NCBI GenBank assembly: GCA_963580245.1
Contig: CAUZJO010000071.1
Span: 1-23,753, forward strand
DNA length: 23,753 nt
Reading direction: 5' to 3'
DNA from: CAUZJO01 sp963580245
Lineage (GTDB): Bacteria; Sumerlaeota; Sumerlaeia; MVZB01
In this document: piece after piece, positions 14,280 through 21,714 of the stretch
Layout of the letters: the number at the start of each line of letters is the position of its first letter
Position numbering within the stretch: the stretch's first letter is position 1
Notes under the pieces: generated by a model
Databases searched by the model: none
Seen by the model: only the letters and a program-made list of their open reading frames with translations
Told to the model about the DNA's origin: nothing
Made by a program: the position numbers and the translations under genes

Positions 14280-16790
14280 TTACCATTCCAACTCGCGCTC
14301 CGGGGCGAAGCGGCGGAGTTTCCGGTGGCGGGTCTTGTTTTCCCGGTAGCGGTCCCGTTCATAATGCGGCATGTAAGGATGCGCCCCGCGCGGCTCAAGG
14401 GCCACAACGTCGTTGCCCTTGATCACGAGCGCATGGTTGACCTCTCCCAATTGCACGTTCGAAATGGTCCGTTCGCTGATTGGAAACATGAATGAAAAGA
14501 CGTCGCCGGGCGAGCCCCGAGACGCGTTGACGTAACGGCCGTTCCAAGTTAGTCGCCGGGGCGTTCCGTTGACTTCACATCTGAAGGTTTCGCTTCCAGA
14601 GTCGATCCATTCCGGAGCGCGGACGGATACTTGTTCGCATGGTTGTTTGATCCTGACGTCGACCCGGCCCTCATAAGGGATGGCACTGTCCACGTCGGCC
14701 CACTTGGAGGCTCGGTTCATGAGCAGGTTGACGCGCAGTTGGCCCTCGTCGTAATCGAGGATGCCTTTCCACGCGTAATACAAGGCGCGCGTGGCGTTGC
14801 CGGTGCAACAGCCGGGTCCGTAGCCTCCGCCAGCCGTTTGCGTCTCCACGAGTTGATTGCGCGTCCAGCGGTCCACGTCGTCCCAGTAGTCGCCGGCCCC
14901 GGCGCGGGTGAGTTTGACGCCCAGGGCGACCATGTCGGCGAAACAACACGGTTCGCTCCATGTATGGGCAGCGCGAACGATTTCGGGAAACCATCCCAGC
15001 TCGAGCGAGCTGTAGGTGTTGGATTTGGCCCATTCGTAACCACGCTTGACGTAATCGATGAGTTCGCGGTCATCGACGGCCATGCCATGTTCAAGCATGT
15101 TGAGCAAACCGAGCGCGTGAGCGTGAAAGTGGCCGCCTTCGACAAATGGCTTCTGTTCGCGGTCCCACTGCACGAACCGCCCATCCTCGTCGAAATATTG
15201 GGAATGGTAGCGCAGGTAGTTGACGAGTTTCTCGTTGAGCTCGCGGGCCGGTTCATAACCGCTGGCGCGGTAATACTGCGCCAGGCCCTGAATGAATCGC
15301 CCGCCGAGTTCCTCGGCCGCCATATGAACCGGCTTGCCGGCTTCGGGCGGAACCTTGGCGCCTGGTTCGTAAATCCGCGTCGGGAGGTAACAGTAATCGC
15401 CCTTGTCGACCATCAACTCTGAGACACGGTCGACCATGCGATTGATCGTCTCCTCCCACATGGGATTCCTGTCGCGGAGGTAATAGATCGTCATCACGCC
15501 GAGAAGGCGGCCCTGGACAACCGTTTCCATAAAATGGCCGAGCGGATAACCGCGCAGGGGCACGATCCCGTCCGGGGTGCTCACCTGGGAACACCACACA
15601 TACATGTTCTCGTCGGGGAGGTACGGCCTCTTCATGTAATACAGTCCGTCGGGACCGATGGATTTGAGCTGGGATTCCATCCAAACGCGATCGACGTGGT
15701 CATTCAGGTTGCTTCCCGACGCGGCGCGCATCAACGGCAGCGCCTCCCAATACTTAACGCCACAAACGTCACTGAAGGAGTGAACGCCGCCGCCGCTGAA
15801 ATAGATTTCGTAATCCATCTCGGGATCGGTGTGACCCGTCAGGCACTCGATCGCGCGGGCGCAGCGCTCGGCGAGGTCCAGTGTATCGGGCACGGTGGAT
15901 TCATAGCGCTCGCCCGTGTACGGGGGGATTTCGAACGCGGGGATATCCTCGCGCATGTATTCGATCTTCTGGGACCCCGCCGGTTCGTCGGCCGACGGTT
16001 CAATCACCGCGGGTGAGGCTTCGGCCCCTTCCGCGTGGAAGGGGCCCTCGTATTGAAGCATGGGATGGCCGGTGATGGCGGGGGCGCTGCCGGTGGACGC
16101 GATACTGAGATTATCCAGATAGTACTGGGCTTCCACGAATGGATTCGTCGAGAAGTAAGTCGTTCCGGTCTCACCCATTTTAGTCTTCGCCACTTGTCCC
16201 TCGAGCAGGCGATGCACCTCCCCGCCAAGCACCACCTCGTAGCGAAACGTCCCGCCGGTCTGATTGAACACCACGCGATGATGGATCCATTGTCCCAGGG
16301 GCGCCTCGATGACGTCGTGCCATCCGGCGCGGTCATGGACCGTCAGATAATCGCCCCTCAGGCCAAAGACACAACCATCGTAGCGATTCGAACCGGACTT
16401 GAGCGGGGTGGAGCCGACATAGAGATGGTGAGCGTAGTTGCCCGTCGTCTGGTTGAAATACGTGTCCCATTCCAGCGTTACGAAACCGCTTTGGGGGATG
16501 TCGTCGACGCCGATGGTACACGTCAGGTCGTAGTCGGGAACAATTCCGGCGCGGGGGCTGGAGAGAAAGCGCGATGGGCTGGCGGCGGGATCAATCGCCC
16601 AATGGAACCTGTCGGCCTGGACCTGCGTCCAGCGCGGCCCCGTCACCGGATCAAACGGATTGCTTTCGAAATCATCGTGGAACGGAAATGAAACGGTCCC
16701 CGCATTCACCCTGCCCGAAACGAGGGACACGGCGAGGAGCGCAAGCGCCGCGAGACGATGGATCACTTGTGATTTTCCGATTCGATTCAT
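14280..16790 (-). CDS. GH127-like exported glycosidase, paralog C, with N-terminal LamG-like domain
   Basis: This protein has 836 residues, the longest copy. A signal peptide (cleavage near VNA, residue 30) is followed by a beta-sandwich module (about 35-232, opening FPFHDDFESNPFDP) resembling the N-terminal module of the adjacent CotH protein, then a linker (235-275). The enzyme follows: EIPPYTGERYESTVPDTLDL at 287-306, KSIGPDG at 376-382, GGHFHAH at 552-558, GWFPE at 599-603, and predicted Zn/nucleophile residues E613-P-C615 and C661-C662-TGN. Only about 10 residues separate RNQLVETQ from the CC motif; paralogs B, D, E and F have about 60. ATG 16790 follows GAGGA at good spacing; a GTG at 16805 would overlap the upstream stop. 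It is 11 bases after the deacetylase. The extra domain probably binds carbohydrate or the cell surface (inference). Confidence 0.8.
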   Translation of the reverse strand: MNRIGKSQVIHRLAALALLAVSLVSGRVNAGTVSFPFHDDFESNPFDPVTGPRWTQVQADRFHWAIDPAASPSRFLSSPRAGIVPDYDLTCTIGVDDIPQSGFVTLEWDTYFNQTTGNYAHHLYVGSTPLKSGSNRYDGCVFGLRGDYLTVHDRAGWHDVIEAPLGQWIHHRVVFNQTGGTFRYEVVLGGEVHRLLEGQVAKTKMGETGTTYFSTNPFVEAQYYLDNLSIASTGSAPAITGHPMLQYEGPFHAEGAEASPAVIEPSADEPAGSQKIEYMREDIPAFEIPPYTGERYESTVPDTLDLAERCARAIECLTGHTDPEMDYEIYFSGGGVHSFSDVCGVKYWEALPLMRAASGSNLNDHVDRVWMESQLKSIGPDGLYYMKRPYLPDENMYVWCSQVSTPDGIVPLRGYPLGHFMETVVQGRLLGVMTIYYLRDRNPMWEETINRMVDRVSELMVDKGDYCYLPTRIYEPGAKVPPEAGKPVHMAAEELGGRFIQGLAQYYRASGYEPARELNEKLVNYLRYHSQYFDEDGRFVQWDREQKPFVEGGHFHAHALGLLNMLEHGMAVDDRELIDYVKRGYEWAKSNTYSSLELGWFPEIVRAAHTWSEPCCFADMVALGVKLTRAGAGDYWDDVDRWTRNQLVETQTAGGGYGPGCCTGNATRALYYAWKGILDYDEGQLRVNLLMNRASKWADVDSAIPYEGRVDVRIKQPCEQVSVRAPEWIDSGSETFRCEVNGTPRRLTWNGRYVNASRGSPGDVFSFMFPISERTISNVQLGEVNHALVIKGNDVVALEPRGAHPYMPHYERDRYRENKTRHRKLRRFAPERELEW

Positions 16791-16801
16791 TTTTCGATTC
16801 C

Positions 16802-17641
16802 TCACCGGCGCTTCATCATCGAGTAGTATTGGCGGCAGGAAAGGATACGGACCTGCTTGCGCCTGGCGTGTTCCAGCACCCGGCTGATGATGGTGAGCTG
16901 CGGGTCTTCGCGGATGGTGCTGAAATCATGGACGCAGAGGCACCAGGTTAGATCGTTTTCAGCCACATGATCCAGTGACTGCAAAAGGTGGTCGAGGTAC
17001 CCCTCGGTATCTTCCCAGCCATTGATCTCGCGGTAATGGCAATCCTGCCAGCCCTGGGCGGTGATTTCAAGCATGTCCGGGAATCCCTGCGGTTCGTACC
17101 AGAACGGCTGCACCTCGGCGGGGACGGGACCCCAGTCATGTTGGTTTCGCATATAGGTCCGTAGGAATTTGAAGCCGGCCTCTCGAAGGATCTGGAGCAG
17201 GTCCGGCCGGTCGCTCAGGCCGCGATAATAGCCGAACGGCCCGCAGATCCCGTCGGTTTGCACGCCCAGATGCTTCTGCATGGCGGCCGACGCCCTGGAA
17301 ATATCCGCGATGATTTCCTCGGAGGAGCCTCCCGGCCAGACCTTGACCTGGCCATCGAATTGCTCGACCACCGTCTTGAGCCGGACATGGGTGTAGGTAT
17401 GCTGCTGGAGGTCGAAGAGTTCGTTGCGAGCGGCCTTTTGGAAGGCCTCGACGTTCTTCTCCAGAACCTCGCCCAGGATAAAGAAGGTGCACGGGGCTTC
17501 GTGGCGGGTATGGACCTTATCGGCTATCGAGAGAAACTCGCGGGTGACGCCGTCCGGGTCGGCATAATGGTGGCCCCACCGGGCGCGCACAAGCGGGATG
17601 AGTCCTTCTACGTCGTAACCGATTAATAGTGTTCCAGCCAT
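16802..17641 (-). CDS. Polysaccharide deacetylase-family (NodB-fold, CE4-like) protein
   Basis: This protein has 279 residues and no signal peptide. NodB-type motifs are visible: GYDVEG at 8-13 (the motif-1 Asp as D10, with E12 in place of the usual second Asp), CTFFILGEVLE at 51-61, HTYTH at 81-85 (metal-binding H-x3-H), GPFGYYRG at 134-141 in the motif-3 position, and VHDF with H238 near the end. CE4 enzymes remove N- or O-acetyl groups from polysaccharides with a metal ion; the D-x-E variant occurs in less-studied members, so the substrate is uncertain. ATG 17641 is chosen because the fold begins there; the open frame upstream to 17698 has no supported start. It sits between enzymes D and C, in tight linkage with C, so it may act on the same glycan or on its imported fragments. 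Confidence 0.8.
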   Translation of the reverse strand: MAGTLLIGYDVEGLIPLVRARWGHHYADPDGVTREFLSIADKVHTRHEAPCTFFILGEVLEKNVEAFQKAARNELFDLQQHTYTHVRLKTVVEQFDGQVKVWPGGSSEEIIADISRASAAMQKHLGVQTDGICGPFGYYRGLSDRPDLLQILREAGFKFLRTYMRNQHDWGPVPAEVQPFWYEPQGFPDMLEITAQGWQDCHYREINGWEDTEGYLDHLLQSLDHVAENDLTWCLCVHDFSTIREDPQLTIISRVLEHARRKQVRILSCRQYYSMMKRR

Positions 17642-17770
17642 TGTTCCAATCCCGTTCGAACCTAACCCATTGCAAAGACAATTATCCCTCGACGGCAATC
17701 AGTGGCCACCTACGAAGGGATAGTTTATCCATGGATATCACATCTAAAACTTCGATTCCTCCCGGGCGCT

Positions 17771-19714
17771 TCACCATCGAATGATATCATCGGACACAAA
17801 ACGCTCGCGCTTGACCCAGCGCGTCTGGTTGCCCCGATAATGCTCGCGCTGGTAAAGACCATGGTATTCCCCTGGCGGATCGATCAGGACCACGTCGTTT
17901 CCCTTGAGAACGAGCGTATAATCCGCCTTGCCGAGCCGGTGGTTGGTTACGGTGCGTTCGCGGATGGGAAAGGTCAATGTCACCACTTCGCCCGGGCCGC
18001 TCGATCCCACGTCAACGTAGCGCCCTTTCCAGCGGAATGATCGTGACTCACCATCGACCGAGCAGGCCACCTCCTCGCCGCCGGTCTCAATCCATTCGGG
18101 GACGCGGATCCAGAGTTGTTCAAGGGGCCGCTTGACTTTCACGTCGAGTCGACCGACGTAGGGGAGGTGGCTATGAACATCGGCCCATGCCGAAGCGCGG
18201 TTGAGCGGCAGGTTCACGCGCAGGCGGCCGTGAGCGTAATCGAGTATCCGCGCCCAGACGTAATAGATCGTCCGGGCCGAGTTGCCCGCGCAGCAGGCGG
18301 CCATCCCGGTCGGCGCGCCATACTCGATCCCGTAATCATTCCCCGTGCAGTAGCCGGTAAAGGTCCCCAGGTGGCGTCGCGCGACGTCTTCGGCCGTTTC
18401 GTTGTCGCTCACGGGTTTGGGCACGGCACTCGCGGCGGCCCGGTCGATCCAATCGGTTCGGGTGAACTGGCCTTCGGCGAACTGGTTGCGTAGCCAGCGG
18501 TCGGCATCGTCCCAGTAATCGCCTACCCCGGCTTCGGTGAGCTTCAAGGCCAAGGCGATCATATCGGCCACGCAGCACAATTCGCAGACCGGATAATCGG
18601 CCTGGGCCGATTCGGGGAACCAGCCGACCAGCGCCGAGCCGTAGGCGTTGTCTCGGGCCCATTCAAAACTCCGCCGCACAAAACCCATCAGCTCCTGGTC
18701 CCCCACCGCCAGTGCATAATCCAGCATCGCGAGCAGCCCGATCGTATGCGCGTGAAAGTGCCCGCCCACCTTCACGGTCCCGTCACCCGCGGGATAGACG
18801 AAGCGTCCATGCTCGTCGAAGAACTTTCCATGGTAGCGGAAGTAGTTGACGAGTTTGCCGGCCAGGCGGCGGGCCGATTCGTGACCGGTCGCCTGGTAAA
18901 CCTGAGCGAATCCCTGGATCAGCCGCCCACCCAGTTCCTCGGCCCACATGCCCACCGGCATTTCGGCTTCGGGCGGCAGCTTGGCGTCGGGGACGAACAG
19001 GCGGGCCGGCAGGTAGGCGATATCCCCCTGCTCGATGACCAATTCCGAAAGCCGTTGGATCATTTGATCAATGGCATCCGTCCACAGCGGATTGCGATCG
19101 CGCAAGTGGTAGATCATGAGCGGCGCCAGGATGCGGCCCATCAGCACGGAGTCGGTGAACTGGTCGATCGTGCGGCCCCGGGGGCCCTCGATGGTCCCAT
19201 CGGCCCAACAGATATTGGGACACCAGCTATACATGTCGCTCCCCTGAAGCCAGGGCCGACCCTGCGTGCTGATATAGTACAGGCCGTCCGGGCCGATCGA
19301 TTTGAGAATGGACTCCATCCACGCGCGATCGACGTGTTCATTTACTCGGCTGCCGGTGATGGTGCGCAGGAGCGGCAACGCCTCCTGGTATTTGACGCTG
19401 CAGATGTCACTGAACTGGTGTCTCAAGACCGGCGGGTTCTGGTAAAAGAGCGAGACGAAATAAATGTCGTAATCCGAGTTGGGATCGGTCGTGCGGGTCA
19501 GGCCCTCGATCGCCAGGCGGGCTCGCTCGGCGATGTCATAAGTGTCGGGAACCAGGTCTTCGTATCGTTCCCCCATATAATCCGGGATTTCGAAGAAGGG
19601 GGCCTGTTCGCGCATGTATCCGATCTTGTTCTCGGCCGGTTGCGTGCCGGCCAACTGCGCCATGAACAGGACCGTCACAATCATTCCGGTCATCTTGAGA
19701 TCGAGCCTGTTCAT
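17771..19714 (-). CDS. GH127-like exported glycosidase, paralog D
   Basis: This protein has 647 residues. It has a signal peptide (hydrophobic 8-22, cleavage near LAG), then KIGYMREQAPFFEIP and VPDTYDIAERARLAI (55-69), an N-terminal signature shared with C and E. Landmarks are KSIGPDGLYY at 138-147, EELGGRLIQG at 259-268, GGHFHAH at 317-323, GWFPE at 364-368, and the predicted Zn/nucleophile set E378-L-C380 and C474-C475-AGN, with an insert of about 60 residues between the two parts. The beta-sandwich starts at VNLPLNRASAW, and the chain ends with the family tail YQREHYRGNQTRW and DDIIRW. Only three bases separate its ATG from the stop of E, and GGTGGTG provides the ribosome-binding site, so D is translationally coupled to E. 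Activity on a furanoside is inferred from the family. Confidence 0.8.
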   Translation of the reverse strand: MNRLDLKMTGMIVTVLFMAQLAGTQPAENKIGYMREQAPFFEIPDYMGERYEDLVPDTYDIAERARLAIEGLTRTTDPNSDYDIYFVSLFYQNPPVLRHQFSDICSVKYQEALPLLRTITGSRVNEHVDRAWMESILKSIGPDGLYYISTQGRPWLQGSDMYSWCPNICWADGTIEGPRGRTIDQFTDSVLMGRILAPLMIYHLRDRNPLWTDAIDQMIQRLSELVIEQGDIAYLPARLFVPDAKLPPEAEMPVGMWAEELGGRLIQGFAQVYQATGHESARRLAGKLVNYFRYHGKFFDEHGRFVYPAGDGTVKVGGHFHAHTIGLLAMLDYALAVGDQELMGFVRRSFEWARDNAYGSALVGWFPESAQADYPVCELCCVADMIALALKLTEAGVGDYWDDADRWLRNQFAEGQFTRTDWIDRAAASAVPKPVSDNETAEDVARRHLGTFTGYCTGNDYGIEYGAPTGMAACCAGNSARTIYYVWARILDYAHGRLRVNLPLNRASAWADVHSHLPYVGRLDVKVKRPLEQLWIRVPEWIETGGEEVACSVDGESRSFRWKGRYVDVGSSGPGEVVTLTFPIRERTVTNHRLGKADYTLVLKGNDVVLIDPPGEYHGLYQREHYRGNQTRWVKRERFVSDDIIRW

Positions 19715-19717
19715 GGA

Positions 19718-21700
19718 TCACCACCGAATCGTTTCGTCGGACGCGAAACGGGTAACTTTATGGAAGCGGGTTTTGCCGCTCCGATAATGTTCGCGTTGAA
19801 AGAGCGGATGATCTCTACCCGGCGGGTCCACGGAAACAACGTCACTGCCGCGGATGATGAATGTGTAGTCCTTCCCGCCAATGCGCTCGGCCACCGTCCG
19901 TTCGCTGATCGGGAATCGGACGGTGAGCGTCTCGCCCTTGGCCACGGGACCGCATTTCAAGTAGCGTCCGTCCCATTCGAGTTCGACGCGCGACTCGTTG
20001 CGGGAGGCCGATATTTCACCGCTTCCCGTTGCGATCCACTGCGGCACGCGAACGAGAACCTGGTCACAGGATTTTTTCACTTTGACGTCCACGCGGCCTT
20101 CATAGGGAACATGGCTGTGGATGTCGGCCCAGCGCGAGGCGCGATTCATGAGAAAATTTACGCGCAGCCGCCCATCTTCGTAATCCAGCATGTGTTCCCA
20201 GATGGTATAGAGCGTCCGTGCCGCGTTGCCGGTGCAGCAGTGCATGATCCCGTTGCGGACGACCCATTCGTTGGGCGTGATCCAGCCCGAGAAGGCGCCC
20301 AGGTTGCGTTCGATTGCACGCTCGGCGGTTTCGAATTCGCGCACGGGCGTTTCCGGCTCCTCGGAAGCGAGTCGATAGACCCAATCCGTCTCGGTGAGCT
20401 GGCCCTCGATAAACATATTGCGCGTCCAACGGTCCACGTCGTCCAGGTAATCGGCGAGTCCGGCGTCGGTCAGCTTGAGTGCGAGCGCGATCATGTCGGC
20501 GATGCCGCACAACTCGCAACTGGGATAATTGGGCCTCAGGTTCTCGGGGAACCAGCCGATGAGCGTCGAACTGGGGACGACCGTCTGCTCCAATCCGTAT
20601 CGAAAACCACTGTGAACAAACTCCAAAAGCTCCTGGTCGCCGGTAGCCATGGCGTAGTCAAGCATCGAGAGCAACGTAATGGTGTAAGCGTGAAAGAAAT
20701 CGATTTCGAACACGTCGGCCGGTCCGTCGATCCAGCGCGCCTCGTCGTCGAACCAGTTGATCCGGTATCGCATGAAATTGACCAACTTGCCGGCCAGCTC
20801 CTTGGCCGGCTCGTAACGGTTGACCCGATAGTATTGGGCCAGGCCCTGGATCAAGCGATTATTGCACTCCTCGCCGGTGATGTTCATCGGCATATCGAGG
20901 TCGCGTGGGACCTTGGCGCCGGGCGCGTAACCCGCCGCCGGATAGTACGCGTAATCTCCCTTGTCGATGGCAAGCTCCGCCCAGCGGTCGATCATCCGTT
21001 CGATCGTCTTGCGCCACACGCCGTTTTTGAAGATCGGATTATCGTCGCGCAGGTAGTAGATCGTCATCGCGCCGATGTAACGCCCCGCCAAGGGGTGGGT
21101 GAATTGTGTGATGCGCTCGTCGCCCAGTGGAAGCGAGGTGCCGTCTTCACGCCAGATGCCCGTGCTCATCCAGGCGTAGCCCCTGCGATAATAGGGCTTG
21201 CCGACCAGCGGCCAGTAGAAGAGTCCGTCGGGGCCGATCGACTTGAGGATCGACTCCATCCACACGCGGTCCACGTGGTTGTTTTGGTCGCTGCCCGTGA
21301 TGAGACGCAGCAACGGCAAGGCCTCGGCGAATTTCATGTGGCACCAACTGCTGCAATCGGCCCGCATGACCGGCGGGTTGCGATAAGGGTCGCCATGACC
21401 GTAGCCCGTGAAGAAGTGGACCCAAAAAAAGATATCGTAGTCCCAGTCGGGATTGGTCGCCTCGGTCAGGCAGTTGATCGCCAGGCGGGCGCGTTCGGCG
21501 ATGTCGATGGTGTCGGGGACCGTGTCCTCGTAATGGCGACCACGCAGCGGGGGGATTTCAAAATTTGGAATGTTCGGGCGGATGTAACCGATCTTGGTTT
21601 CCGTTGATTTCGCGGCCTCCTGCGCGATCGCCGGCCGCGGGGCGAGCATCATCCCGTTCAGCGCGACGATGAACATGATCGGTGTGGCGACGTTTCTCAT
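19718..21700 (-). CDS. GH127-like exported glycosidase, paralog E
   Basis: This protein has 660 residues. A signal peptide ends near AIA (residue 26). The block KIGYIRPNIPNFEIP then TVPDTIDIAERARLAI matches C and D. Landmarks are KSIGPDGLFY (153-162), an altered His motif FFHAY (335-339, lacking the first His of HFHAH), GWFPE (382-386), and the predicted Zn/nucleophile set E396-L-C398 and C488-C489-TGN. The beta-sandwich starts near VNFLMNRASRW and the end reads FQREHYRSGKTRF ... DETIRW. ATG 21700 is preferred. A TTG at 21718 overlaps the stop of F as TTGA and would add six residues; the ribosome-binding site of either start is weak, so coupling to F translation is likely. It is the closest sequence to D in overall layout and is probably a duplicate that diverged in substrate pocket loops. 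Confidence 0.8.
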   Translation of the reverse strand: MRNVATPIMFIVALNGMMLAPRPAIAQEAAKSTETKIGYIRPNIPNFEIPPLRGRHYEDTVPDTIDIAERARLAINCLTEATNPDWDYDIFFWVHFFTGYGHGDPYRNPPVMRADCSSWCHMKFAEALPLLRLITGSDQNNHVDRVWMESILKSIGPDGLFYWPLVGKPYYRRGYAWMSTGIWREDGTSLPLGDERITQFTHPLAGRYIGAMTIYYLRDDNPIFKNGVWRKTIERMIDRWAELAIDKGDYAYYPAAGYAPGAKVPRDLDMPMNITGEECNNRLIQGLAQYYRVNRYEPAKELAGKLVNFMRYRINWFDDEARWIDGPADVFEIDFFHAYTITLLSMLDYAMATGDQELLEFVHSGFRYGLEQTVVPSSTLIGWFPENLRPNYPSCELCGIADMIALALKLTDAGLADYLDDVDRWTRNMFIEGQLTETDWVYRLASEEPETPVREFETAERAIERNLGAFSGWITPNEWVVRNGIMHCCTGNAARTLYTIWEHMLDYEDGRLRVNFLMNRASRWADIHSHVPYEGRVDVKVKKSCDQVLVRVPQWIATGSGEISASRNESRVELEWDGRYLKCGPVAKGETLTVRFPISERTVAERIGGKDYTFIIRGSDVVSVDPPGRDHPLFQREHYRSGKTRFHKVTRFASDETIRW

Positions 21701-21714
21701 GGAACGATCTTTTC

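Noticed and set aside
18746..21607. 953-codon open frame on the + strand
   Set aside because: It is exactly antisense to paralogs D and E, has no ribosome-binding site, and encodes Arg/Val/His/Asp-rich sequence of the kind produced by reading GC-rich genes backwards.
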